From: Planctomycetota bacterium
GTDB lineage: Bacteria > Planctomycetota > Phycisphaerae > UBA1845 > PWPN01
Assembly (NCBI GenBank): GCA_022711465.1
Contig: JAKLEZ010000005.1
Span: 62,001-126,000 of the forward strand
Direction of reading: 5' to 3'
Length of the DNA stretch: 64,000 nt
The position numbers were made by a program, and so were the translations under genes. Of the stretch, positions 43,942 through 52,551 are shown piece by piece. Positions within the stretch are counted from its first letter, which is position 1; each line of letters begins with the position of its first letter. The notes under the pieces are model-generated. The model worked only from the letters and a program-made list of their open reading frames with translations, did no database searches and was not told where the DNA came from.

Positions 43942-44045
43942 GCCGGCAAAGAGACGGTGCTCGATCGATAACGGCCACCGCGCCGGGTGGCCGTTGTCCT
44001 CCGAGACTACTTGACGCAGCATAAGCCTGTCAGGAAGGAGATCTC

Positions 44046-45488
44046 ATGATGGTATGGCGACTCATTGCAGTGATTGTGATCACTTGCTGCAGTGGCACTG
44101 CCCGTGCTCAGAGTGCTCCGCCGTCCGGAAACGATGGGCCGACTCCGGGTCACCAGGGCCCCGCAGCATCCCAACCGGCGGCGATGCCTTCGATCATTCA
44201 GACGCTGCCCGACTACACCGGCGACCTGGCACATCGCAAGTACCTGACTGGCGACTGGGGCGGGGCCAGAACGCAGCTTGCCGAGAAGGGCATCCTGTTC
44301 GAGCTTGACGTGACGCAGATCCTGCAGGGTAATGCCCACGGCGGCAGGGACACGAACAATGCGTTCCGCTATTCGGGCTCCGCCGACTATTATCTCAAGC
44401 TCGACACCGCACGGATGGGTCTGTGGCCCGGCGGCCTGCTCGCACTCCACGGCGAGACGAAGATTGGCGATAACGTCAACCCGAAGGTCGGGTCGCTCAT
44501 GCCGCCGGACTACCAGGGCCTGCTGCCCGTCCCGGGTGACCCGGGGACGACCACGCTCTCGGAGTTCTACTTCACGCAGGCCCTCTCCGAGCAGTTCGTG
44601 ATCGTGGCCGGGAAGATCGACGGGACCGTGTTGGCCGATCAGAATGCGTTTGCCTCCAATCATCGGACCCAGTTCATGAACGCGGGCCTGCGGATCAACC
44701 CCGTCCTGTTCTACGGCGTGCCCTATACCACGATGGTCGCCGGGGCGGTCTGGCTCCCGACCAAATGGCTGCAGGTGGTCACCGCCGTGGCGGACAACGA
44801 CCCGGATGGGGCCGCGACGATGACCGGCTTCAACACCGCGTTTCACGGCCGCGACTGGTACACGGCCACGCAGGAATACGACTTCACCTGGAAGCCCTTC
44901 GGCAAGACCGGCCATCAGCGTCTGGGATGGTTCTGGACTTCACGCGACTTCGCGGAGCTCAGCGGCGACGGTCGGATCCAGTTCCCGCAGGTCATCGGTC
45001 CGCGCGCCCTTCCTCGCCAACAGCTGCCCCGCCGGGCGCGCGGGCTTCGGCTCGGCAACCAGATGTACAGCCCTGCCCAGCCTGAGACTTCCGCTGACAC
45101 GTGGGGGATCTACTATAACTTCGACCAGTACCTGTTCACCGAGGCCGACGACCCTGAACAGGGTATTGGCGTCTTCGGCCGATTCGGTTACGGGGCCGAG
45201 CCCAACGTGTTCGAGCAGTTCTACAGCCTTGGTGTGGGCGGTAAGGGATCGATTCCCACGCGCGATCGTGACACGTGGGGGATCGGCTACTACCACGCGA
45301 ATATCAGCGACAGGATCATGCCCGAGTTCGGTCTCCATTCTGAACAGGGCGTGGAGGCATACTATAACATTGAGATCACACCCTGGTGCCACATCTCGCC
45401 GGATCTGCAGGTGATCGTGGACCCCGGCGGCGCGTCGGGGCCGGATGTGGCTGTGGTTTACGGACTGAGGATGCAGATGACCTTCTGA
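44046..45488 (+). CDS. OprB-family carbohydrate-selective porin
   Basis: 480 residues with a signal peptide ending in ARAQS and an AAGGAG before the start. The OprB family pattern is clear: KYLTGDWGGARTQLAEKGI near residue 65 (the diagnostic W-G-G-x-R segment), LFELDVTQILQGNAHGG, then alternating amphipathic strands including GAVWLPTKWLQVVTAV, WGIYYNFDQYLF and GIGYYHANISDRI, ending in the outer-membrane-type final residues MQMTF. It would let saccharides diffuse through the outer membrane. It sits next to a sulfatase and so may import desulfated sugars. Confidence 0.9.
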   Translation: MMVWRLIAVIVITCCSGTARAQSAPPSGNDGPTPGHQGPAASQPAAMPSIIQTLPDYTGDLAHRKYLTGDWGGARTQLAEKGILFELDVTQILQGNAHGGRDTNNAFRYSGSADYYLKLDTARMGLWPGGLLALHGETKIGDNVNPKVGSLMPPDYQGLLPVPGDPGTTTLSEFYFTQALSEQFVIVAGKIDGTVLADQNAFASNHRTQFMNAGLRINPVLFYGVPYTTMVAGAVWLPTKWLQVVTAVADNDPDGAATMTGFNTAFHGRDWYTATQEYDFTWKPFGKTGHQRLGWFWTSRDFAELSGDGRIQFPQVIGPRALPRQQLPRRARGLRLGNQMYSPAQPETSADTWGIYYNFDQYLFTEADDPEQGIGVFGRFGYGAEPNVFEQFYSLGVGGKGSIPTRDRDTWGIGYYHANISDRIMPEFGLHSEQGVEAYYNIEITPWCHISPDLQVIVDPGGASGPDVAVVYGLRMQMTF

Positions 45489-45602
45489 CGGCAAGACTCT
45501 GGAGGATCACATGTCACCAGTCTTCTGCGCGATGGTCAGAATCAAGGGATCCACACAACTGGGCGGCTGGCCCGCCGCCCCCATTCCGAAGGAAGGCAAA
45601 CC

Positions 45603-46757
45603 ATGAAGGCTCCTCCATTGTGCATCGCTGCGATCATGCTGGCAGCAGTCACGCCAGGCGCGCCGCAGGACGCCTTGGCCCAGGCGCCCGCGGCGGGTGA
45701 CGCGGCGGCGCAGGCCCCGGTCAAGCTCGGTGCGGCTGAACTGCAAAAGCTCGTGGCGCCGATCGCGCTCTATCCGGACGCGCTCCTGGCTCACATTCTG
45801 CCGGCGTCGACCGCGGGTCTGGACGTGGTCCAGGCGGCGCGGTTCCTGCGCAAGAACAACGGCAAGGCCGAACCAAAGCCGGATGCGAAGTGGAACACGA
45901 GCGTGTTCGTACTGCTCAAGTTCCCCGACGTGCTGTATCGCATGGATGAGAATCTGGACTGGACTGACAACCTCGGCAAGGCCGTCCTCGCCCAACAAGC
46001 TGACGTGCTGAAGGCGATCCAGCAGGTGCGCACGACAGCGCTGGCCAATGGATCGCTGCAGACCAACGAGAAGCAGGTGGTGATGATCGAACAGCAAGCG
46101 GTCAAGATCACGCCGGCCAACGCCCAGGTCGTGTACGTGCCCGTCTATAACCCGGACGTCATCGTCGTCCATGAAACGAGCCCCAACTATACGGCCGCGG
46201 CCGCGGCGGTCGGCTTTGCCGCCGGCGTGGCCGTGGGGGCGCTCCTGGCAGATGACGACTGCGACTGGTACGGAGGCTACGTGGTTCACGGCCCGTATCC
46301 GGTCCCCTACGGAACCTACGCGCGTCCCGCAGCCCCGTACAACCCGCGCGGCCTGTACGATCCCCGTGGCCCGCTTGATCCCCGTGGCCCGCTTGATCCT
46401 CGTGGCCCGCTTGATCCCCGTGGCCGGTATGACCCGCGGGGTGTGGCTGATCCTCGCGGTGTGGCCGACCCGCGCGGCCGCTATGATCCGCGCGGCGCGG
46501 CCGATCCGCGCGGCGCGGCCGACCCGCGCGGTGCAGCCGACCCGCGCGGGGCGCTTGATCCCCGTGGCGCGCGTGACCCCCGTGGCGCCGCCGATCCTCG
46601 GGGGGCGGCGGATCCCCGAGGCGTAGCTGACCGCCGCAGCGCGGCTGGCCGCAGCAGCGGCTCGTTCGGGAACATATCGAGTCGTGCCCACGCGAGCCAG
46701 TCGAGCATGCGCGGCCGCAGCAGCTTGGGCTTCGGCGGACGCGGCGGCCGGCGTTAG
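45603..46757 (+). CDS. DUF3300 protein with DPRG hexapeptide repeats
   Basis: 384 residues with a signal peptide ending near ALAQA. Residues 40-200 are DUF3300: LQKLVAPIALYPDALLAHIL, then RMDENLDWTDNLGKAVLAQQ and VVYVPVYNPDVIV. A Gly/Ala membrane-like helix, AAAAAVGFAAGVAVGALLA, follows, then DDDCDWYGGY. From residue 247 there are 16 tandem units of D/N-P-R-G plus two variable residues, giving a long basic and acidic low-complexity tail, and the end is Arg/Ser/Gly-rich. DUF3300 is of unknown function and is often next to DUF2950, as it is here. The N-terminal part is conserved while the tail is likely fast-evolving. Confidence 0.88.
   Translation: MKAPPLCIAAIMLAAVTPGAPQDALAQAPAAGDAAAQAPVKLGAAELQKLVAPIALYPDALLAHILPASTAGLDVVQAARFLRKNNGKAEPKPDAKWNTSVFVLLKFPDVLYRMDENLDWTDNLGKAVLAQQADVLKAIQQVRTTALANGSLQTNEKQVVMIEQQAVKITPANAQVVYVPVYNPDVIVVHETSPNYTAAAAAVGFAAGVAVGALLADDDCDWYGGYVVHGPYPVPYGTYARPAAPYNPRGLYDPRGPLDPRGPLDPRGPLDPRGRYDPRGVADPRGVADPRGRYDPRGAADPRGAADPRGAADPRGALDPRGARDPRGAADPRGAADPRGVADRRSAAGRSSGSFGNISSRAHASQSSMRGRSSLGFGGRGGRR
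46341..46628 (+). repeat. Tandem 18-base repeat, 16 units, in frame
   Basis: Sixteen 18-base units encode D-P-R-G followed by two variable residues (LY, PL, RY, VA, AA, AL or AR); the first unit has Asn instead of Asp. Neighbouring units such as the three DPRGPL copies are nearly identical in DNA, which shows recent slippage or unequal exchange. A degenerate unit, DRRSAA, follows the array. Confidence 0.9.
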
Positions 46758-46853
46758 CACACGTGGCCCCGGATTCGCCGCGGCACGTTCGAGCAGGCGT
46801 TACGATGGCGGTGTTTCGATTCCAGCTTCAACACACGCAAGGAGATGAGGCAA

Positions 46854-47783
46854 ATGGTCAATACAAGACGCGTCGGAACGCTGCTGGCGCCGGTGTTCAT
46901 CGTGGCCATGGCCGGTGGGCAGATTCCGGACTCTCAGCCCTCCCAACAGGTCTTCCCGACAACCCAAGCCGCCGTCGATACCCTGCTGAAAGCGTGCAAG
47001 GACAACGACTCAGCCGCGCTGGTGCGGATGCTGGGTGAACAGTACGGCGAACAGCTCAAGCGGATGGACGATGTCGAGGAGCGCCAGCATCGGCGGACTT
47101 TCTATAACAAGGCACGCGAGCACCTGAAGATTGAGGAACAAGGGGACGCCAAGGCCATCCTGGTCATTGGTCGGGAACACTGGCCGGTGCCGATCCCGCT
47201 TGTAAAGGAAGCTGCGGGTTGGCGGTTCGATACGGGCGCGGGCCTTGAGGAACTACAGGCCCGGCGCATCGGCGAGAACGAACTGGCGGTGATCGATGTG
47301 TGCCACGAGTATGTTCGGATGCAGACGGACTATGCGGCCGTAGATCGCGACGGGGACGAGGTGCGCGAGTATGCGCAGCGATTCGTCAGCACCGCCGGCA
47401 AGCGCGATGGTCTTTACTGGGAGCGGGATGCAGCGGCGCACGAGCGGCCCAGCCCGCTGGAGGCGCTGCTGCCCGACAGCTTCGGCGACGTGAAGAGCTG
47501 CAAGCCCGGCTCTCCGCACATGGGCTACTACTTCAGGATCCTGACCCGCCAGGGCGCCAACCCACCCGGCGGCAAGTACGACTACATCATCAACGGAAAC
47601 ATGATCGCCGGCTTCGCGCTGGTTGCCTGGCCGGCGGATTACCGTGCGTCCGGGGTGGTGACATTTGTCATCAGCCACCAGGGCAAGCTGTTTCAGAAAG
47701 ACCTCGGACCGGATACCGCCAAGCGAGTTGAAGCCATGACCGAGTACGATCCGGACAAGACCTGGAAAGTGGCGAGACCGTAA
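46854..47783 (+). CDS. Secreted DUF2950 protein
   Basis: 309 residues from the ATG at 46854, which has AAGGAG nine bases upstream; the ATG at 46845 follows that site too closely. A signal peptide covers residues 1-23. The body matches DUF2950: FPTTQAAVDTLLKACKDND near residue 30, then VGTREHWP-like VIGREHWPVPIPL, the segment WRFDTGAGLEELQARRIGEN, CHEYVRMQTDYA, and near the end GFALVAWPADYRASGVVTF and TFVISHQGKLFQKDLG. The function of the family is unknown. It lies 96 bases after the DUF3300 gene, a pairing seen in many Gram-negative bacteria, so the two probably work together in the envelope. Confidence 0.88.
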   Translation: MVNTRRVGTLLAPVFIVAMAGGQIPDSQPSQQVFPTTQAAVDTLLKACKDNDSAALVRMLGEQYGEQLKRMDDVEERQHRRTFYNKAREHLKIEEQGDAKAILVIGREHWPVPIPLVKEAAGWRFDTGAGLEELQARRIGENELAVIDVCHEYVRMQTDYAAVDRDGDEVREYAQRFVSTAGKRDGLYWERDAAAHERPSPLEALLPDSFGDVKSCKPGSPHMGYYFRILTRQGANPPGGKYDYIINGNMIAGFALVAWPADYRASGVVTFVISHQGKLFQKDLGPDTAKRVEAMTEYDPDKTWKVARP

Positions 47784-47899
47784 TGTGGGTCGGGCACACA
47801 CTGGCAGGGAGAACCGAGACTCTCTCTGACCCGATTGATCGCATGAAGTTGTTGTGTCTGCGCAATAGCCTCTTTAAGGCAGCCAAGTGGAGGTACGCC

Positions 47900-48124
47900 A
47901 TGAAGTGCGTTTCTCGGCCGGGATTCAAGAGACTTGGTGGCACCCGGGGCTCTTGCCGCCTGCTGAGCCTGCTCAGCGGCGGCGTCTTCCTTCAAGCCAC
48001 CGCCAGTGGCTGCGAAGCGTCACCGGGGGGCATTGCCGACGCGCTGTGGCAGCCTCTCGTCACGGGTATCAGCAATGGCCTGAGCAGTCTTGTTGAGGCG
48101 CTGGTCTTAACTGTGTTCGTCTGA
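47900..48124 (+). CDS. Small exported protein, unknown
   Basis: 74 residues from the ATG at 47900, preceded by GGAGG six bases away. The first 35 residues have basic residues and a hydrophobic stretch (LLSLLSGGVFLQATASGC), the shape of a signal peptide that could end at a lipobox-like ASGC. The mature part, ASPGGIADALWQPLVTGI and then a hydrophobic amphipathic helix ending in VLTVFV, could associate with membranes. A longer frame from 47783 exists but has no ribosome binding site. It is placed between the DUF2950 gene and a conserved lipoprotein gene, and the spacing (51 bases to the next start) suggests they are co-transcribed. Confidence 0.55.
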   Translation: MKCVSRPGFKRLGGTRGSCRLLSLLSGGVFLQATASGCEASPGGIADALWQPLVTGISNGLSSLVEALVLTVFV

Positions 48125-48175
48125 ACCCGGGGCCGTCCGCGAACGATGGCCCATGCTTTCTGGAGGCCCAGTCCC

Positions 48176-49330
48176 ATGCCTCACTTCATGTTCAGGAGCT
48201 ACCGCAAGGGCGCGCCGGGCGCACGGCTGATCATCTTGGCGGCTTCGCTGCTGGCGGCCGGGTGCGTCACGAGCGGGCCGGTGACCGTACGCCGCGACCG
48301 ATTCAACTTCAACGACGCCGGTGCCGAATCCACCAAAGAGCAGATCCTGCTCAACATTGTCCGCCTGCGCTACGGCGAGCCCATCTACTTCGTGGACATC
48401 GGTTCCATGTTGAGCCATTACACATTCAGTGCCAGCGGGCATTACTCGAACTACAAGAGTGACCTCGATGTCTGGAGCAACCCCGCGCTCCGGGCGGTGT
48501 ACGGCATGCGCGGCGAGCCGGTGCCTGGCAGCAGCACGTGGGGCGCCAACCTGGACTACATGGACAGCCCGACGATCACCTACAACCCGGTCACCGGAGA
48601 GGAATTCGCGACCCGCGTGATGGCCCCCATTCCGCCGACGACGATCATCTACCTCTCCCAATCCGGCTGGAGCATCGACCGGGTGCTGGAATGCTGCGTC
48701 CAGCAGATCAATGACGTTGGAAACGCCCCTATCCACGAATTGGCGGGCGCTGAGCCCCCCGACATCCGCCGCTTCCGCCGCCTTGCGGAGATTCTGAAAA
48801 GAGCCCAGGACGAAGGATACTTGCGGTTCGGCATCGAGTCCGTGGCCGGCGAGAACGCGACATACCTCTATCTGCCGTCCGCTCCCGCGGGACTTGAGAG
48901 TGAAGCGAGGGAAGTCAAGGAGCTTCTCGGTGTTTCGTCAGAGCCCTCGCAGAGAATCAGACTGACGGGATACGCCTTGCGACTGGGGCCGAACGAAATC
49001 GCGATGCAGACGCGGTCTTTGTACGGGTGCATGTACGCGCTCGCCCAAGGTGTTTCCGTGCCCACCGAACATGTCCAGGGCCGCCAGACAGCCACGCGCC
49101 CGGCACGGACGGCAGAGGAAGATGCCTCGCGATGGCTGCGCGTCCAACATAGCCGTCTTCCGCAGATCGACCCCTTCGCGCAGGTGTTCTACAACGGGTA
49201 CTGGTTCTACATCGACAGGTCGGATTGGCCATCGAAGAGGACGTTCGCCTTGCTGACGTACATGCTGTCGCTGCAGTCGACGGTCAAGGGTCGGGCAGAA
49301 CCACTGCTGACCGTCCCGACGGGAGGGTGA
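48176..49330 (+). CDS. Conserved lipoprotein of unknown function
   Basis: 384 residues from the ATG at 48176, with GGAGG upstream. The signal peptide ends in a lipobox (LLAAGC, followed by VTSGP), so it is a lipoprotein. The body begins with FNFNDAGAESTKEQILLNIV and LRYGEPIYFVDIGSML, a helix-strand opening seen in a set of Gram-negative outer-membrane-associated lipoproteins of unknown function. It continues with VMAPIPPTTIIYLSQSGWS and ends with YNGYWFYIDRSDWPSKRTF. No enzyme motif is evident. It is convergent with the RND pump gene, the two stops being 40 bases apart, so it need not be part of that system. Confidence 0.75.
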   Translation: MPHFMFRSYRKGAPGARLIILAASLLAAGCVTSGPVTVRRDRFNFNDAGAESTKEQILLNIVRLRYGEPIYFVDIGSMLSHYTFSASGHYSNYKSDLDVWSNPALRAVYGMRGEPVPGSSTWGANLDYMDSPTITYNPVTGEEFATRVMAPIPPTTIIYLSQSGWSIDRVLECCVQQINDVGNAPIHELAGAEPPDIRRFRRLAEILKRAQDEGYLRFGIESVAGENATYLYLPSAPAGLESEAREVKELLGVSSEPSQRIRLTGYALRLGPNEIAMQTRSLYGCMYALAQGVSVPTEHVQGRQTATRPARTAEEDASRWLRVQHSRLPQIDPFAQVFYNGYWFYIDRSDWPSKRTFALLTYMLSLQSTVKGRAEPLLTVPTGG

Positions 49331-49370
49331 TGGCCGCGAAAGGCATGGGGTTGGCACTCATCAAGCTGCG

Positions 49371-52300
49371 TCAGCCGTCCGCCGCCCTCGCCGCGGTCTT
49401 GGATCGCGACAATCGACCGGCCAAGCCCTGAAGGACCGCGTAAAACACAGGGGTCAGGAGCAGGCCACAGATCGTCACCCCAAGCATGCCGGCCAGCACC
49501 GCGATGCCGAGAGTCCGCCGCATCTCCATGCCCGCGCCCGTAGCCGTGGCCAGCGGAACGACCCCGAGAATGAAGGCAAACGAAGTCATCAGGATCGGAC
49601 GCAGCCGCAGCCGCGATGCCTCCACCGCGGCATCTCTCGGCGGCTTGCCGTGCTCATGCTGCTGCTTGGCGAACTCCACGATCAGCACCGCGTTCTTGCA
49701 CGCCAGACCAACCAGTACCACGAATCCGATCTGGACAAATATGTTGTTGGAGATCCCGAAGTACGAAACCCCCAGCAGGGCGAACGAAATGCTCAGCGGT
49801 GCGATCAAGATGATCGCCAGAGGCAGCAGCCAGCTCTCATATTCGGCCGAGTGAGTCAGGAACACGAATAGAACGCACAGCGGGAAGATGAACACCGCCG
49901 TGTTTCCAGCCAGAATCTCCAGGTAGGTCAGTTCCGTCCACTCCGCCTTCATCGAATGAGGAAGCTCCTCGGCCGCAAGTTGCTCCATGATCTCGATCGC
50001 CTGGCCGGAGCTGAAACCTGATTGTGTGGCCCCGTTGATCGATGCCGCGGGGAACATGTTGTACCGATTGACCATGACCGGCCCGCTGACTTCCTCGACC
50101 TTGGCCACTGCTCCGAGAGGAACCATATTGCCGGCGGCGTTGCGGACCTTGAGCTGAGCGACGTCTTCCGGCCGGCTGCGGAAGGAGGAGTCGGCCTGGA
50201 TATTGACCTGCCAGGTGCGATCGAACTGGTTGAAATCGTTCACGTAGAGCCCGCCCAGATTGGCCTGGAGGGTATTGAACACGTGGTTCAGAGGCACACC
50301 CAGCGTCTTGCACTTGACCCGATCCACATCGACATAAAGCTGTGGAGTATTCGCCCGGAACATCGAGGTCACGCCGGCCAGGCCCGGTTGCTGGTTGGCT
50401 CTGGCGACCAGGTTGTCCGTCTGCTCCTGCAGAGCCGCCAGCCCATTGCTGCCCCGGTCCTGGAGCATGATCTTGAAGCCGCCGGCCGTGCCCAGCCCAT
50501 CGACCGGCGGGGCCCCGAACACGCCTACCACCGCGTCCTGAACCTCGACAAAGTAGGTCCTCCGCAACTTCATGGCGATGACCTCCGAGTAAAGCTCACG
50601 GCCAGGGCGGTTCTCGAAGTCATCCAGAACGATGAACAGCGAGCCGAAATTAGAGCCGTTCGCCCCCAAGAGGAACGACTGGCCCGCGACGGCCACAGTG
50701 TGCTTGACCCCCTTGGTGCCACGGGCGATCGCGTCCACCCGGGCCAGGACGTCCTGGGTGCGCTGAAGCGAGGCCGAGTCCGGCAACTGCACACTGGCGA
50801 TCAGGTACCCCTTGTCCTGCGTGGGAATGAAGCCGGTCGGCACGGTAACCAGTCCGTAGTAAGTCGCATAGAGCAGGCAGCCGAACACCAGCAGAGCCAC
50901 GACCGCGCCTCGAATCACGAATCGCACCGTATGCCCGTAGCCGGCGGTCATCCATCCGAACAGCCAGTTGAAGCCCTTGAAGAACCAACCCAGAGTCAGA
51001 TTCATGACCCGGGTCAGGATGTCCCGCTGCTGCTCGCGCGGCTTGAGCAGGAGCGCCGCCAGCGCCGGGCTCAACGTCAGCGAGTTGAACGCGGAAATCA
51101 GGGTCGAGGTGGCGATCGTCAGGGCGAATTGCCGGTAGAACTGCCCGCTGATCCCGCTGATGAAGGCCGTCGGGATGAACACCGCACTGAGACCGAACGC
51201 AATGGCGATCACCGCGACGGTCACTTCCTCCATCGATCGGTACGCCGCTTCCCTGGGCGACAGGCCGTGCTCGATCCAGCGTTCTACGTTCTCGACCACC
51301 ACGATGGCGTCATCAACCACCACGCCGATCGCAAGTACCAGCCCGAACAGGGAGAGGTTGTTGAGGCTGAAGCCCAGGAGGGCCATCACCCCGAATGTGC
51401 CGACCAGCGACACGGGCACGGCGATCAGCGGAATCAGCGTGGAACGCCAGTTCTGGAGGAAAACGAGAACGACGATCGCCACCAGGATGAAAGCGTCGCG
51501 CAGGGCTTTCCCGACTTCGTGGATGGACTCGCGGACGAAAGGCGTGGTGTCGTAGACGATCGAATAGTCGAGGCCCTCCGGGAAGTCCTTCTTGAGTTCC
51601 TCCATCTTCGCGCGGAGCCGGTCGGCCGTGGCCAGGGCGTTCGAGCCGGGCGATTGGAAGATCGCGAGCCCCACGCTGGGCTTGCCATCCAGCGAGCAGG
51701 ACTGGTCCTGGCTTTTGGCCCCCAGTTCAATCTCGGCGATGTCGCGGAGGCGACTGATCTGGCCCGAGGATCCGGTTTTCACGATGATCTCACCGAACTG
51801 CTCAGGATCGGTGAGCCGGCCAAGAGTGCTCATCGTGTACTGGAAATCCTGGCGGTGCTTGACGGGCGGCTGGCCGATCTGACCGGCAGCCACCTGTACG
51901 TTCTGCTCCTTCAGGGCGCTGGTCACATCGTCGGCGGTCAGGTTGCGGGCCGCTAGCTTCTCCGGATTGAGCCACACCCGCATGCTGTAGTCCTGCTGCC
52001 CGAAGAGCGTGACGTCACCGACGCCGTCCAGACGAGCTAAGTGGTCCTTGATTTGCGTTGTCGCGTAGTTGCTCAGATGAAGCTGATCGTAGCGCCCATC
52101 GGGCGACAACAGGTTGACCACCAGGAGGACGCTCGGGCTCTTCTTCTTCGTGGTCACGCCCGTCTGCTTCACGACATCCGGCAGCGTCGGCAACGCCAGG
52201 GACACGCGGTTCTGCACCAGCACCTGGGCCATGTCCAGATTGGTGCCGAGCTTGAAGGTCACGGTGAGCGAGTACACGCCGTCGTTGGTGCACTGCGAGG

Positions 52301-52538
52301 ACATGTAAAGCATGTTCTCCACGCCGTTCACCTGCTGCTCGATAGGCGCGGCGATGGTCTCCGCCACCACCCTCGCGTTCGCGCCGGGATAGGCGCAGGA
52401 AACCTGCACCGTCGGGGGGGCGATTTCAGGGTATTGGGCGATGGGCAGCGTGGTGAAGGCCGCAACGCCCGCGATGGTGATGACGATCGAGAGCACCGCG
52501 GCAAAGATCGGTCGATCGATGAAGAAACGCGAGATCAC
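49371..52538 (-). CDS. RND multidrug efflux transporter (AcrB/MexB type)
   Basis: 1055 residues, the usual length of HAE1-family RND pumps. The N-terminus MISRFFIDRPIFAAVLSIVI is the family signature and the first membrane helix. The proton-relay helix reads GVVVDDAIVVVENVERW with its two adjacent Asp residues. Other motifs are LFGQQDYSMRVWLNPEKLAA in the porter domain, the FIPTAFISG segment, and the C-terminal helices with FAKQQHEHGKPPRDAAVEA. It exports hydrophobic compounds from the periplasm or inner membrane using proton flow. The adaptor gene lies 13 bases upstream; no outer-membrane TolC-type gene is in the window. Confidence 0.97.
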   Translation of the reverse strand: MISRFFIDRPIFAAVLSIVITIAGVAAFTTLPIAQYPEIAPPTVQVSCAYPGANARVVAETIAAPIEQQVNGVENMLYMSSQCTNDGVYSLTVTFKLGTNLDMAQVLVQNRVSLALPTLPDVVKQTGVTTKKKSPSVLLVVNLLSPDGRYDQLHLSNYATTQIKDHLARLDGVGDVTLFGQQDYSMRVWLNPEKLAARNLTADDVTSALKEQNVQVAAGQIGQPPVKHRQDFQYTMSTLGRLTDPEQFGEIIVKTGSSGQISRLRDIAEIELGAKSQDQSCSLDGKPSVGLAIFQSPGSNALATADRLRAKMEELKKDFPEGLDYSIVYDTTPFVRESIHEVGKALRDAFILVAIVVLVFLQNWRSTLIPLIAVPVSLVGTFGVMALLGFSLNNLSLFGLVLAIGVVVDDAIVVVENVERWIEHGLSPREAAYRSMEEVTVAVIAIAFGLSAVFIPTAFISGISGQFYRQFALTIATSTLISAFNSLTLSPALAALLLKPREQQRDILTRVMNLTLGWFFKGFNWLFGWMTAGYGHTVRFVIRGAVVALLVFGCLLYATYYGLVTVPTGFIPTQDKGYLIASVQLPDSASLQRTQDVLARVDAIARGTKGVKHTVAVAGQSFLLGANGSNFGSLFIVLDDFENRPGRELYSEVIAMKLRRTYFVEVQDAVVGVFGAPPVDGLGTAGGFKIMLQDRGSNGLAALQEQTDNLVARANQQPGLAGVTSMFRANTPQLYVDVDRVKCKTLGVPLNHVFNTLQANLGGLYVNDFNQFDRTWQVNIQADSSFRSRPEDVAQLKVRNAAGNMVPLGAVAKVEEVSGPVMVNRYNMFPAASINGATQSGFSSGQAIEIMEQLAAEELPHSMKAEWTELTYLEILAGNTAVFIFPLCVLFVFLTHSAEYESWLLPLAIILIAPLSISFALLGVSYFGISNNIFVQIGFVVLVGLACKNAVLIVEFAKQQHEHGKPPRDAAVEASRLRLRPILMTSFAFILGVVPLATATGAGMEMRRTLGIAVLAGMLGVTICGLLLTPVFYAVLQGLAGRLSRSKTAARAADG

Positions 52539-52551
52539 AGGCTGCCCTCCG

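Noticed and set aside
46763..47038. A 91-residue plus-strand frame ahead of the DUF2950 gene
   Set aside because: It overlaps the DUF2950 gene in another frame and has no ribosome binding site or domain.
50022..51956. A 644-residue plus-strand open frame opposite the RND pump
   Set aside because: It is antisense to a complete AcrB-type gene and has the low-complexity, His/Arg/Gln-rich composition of a shadow frame.
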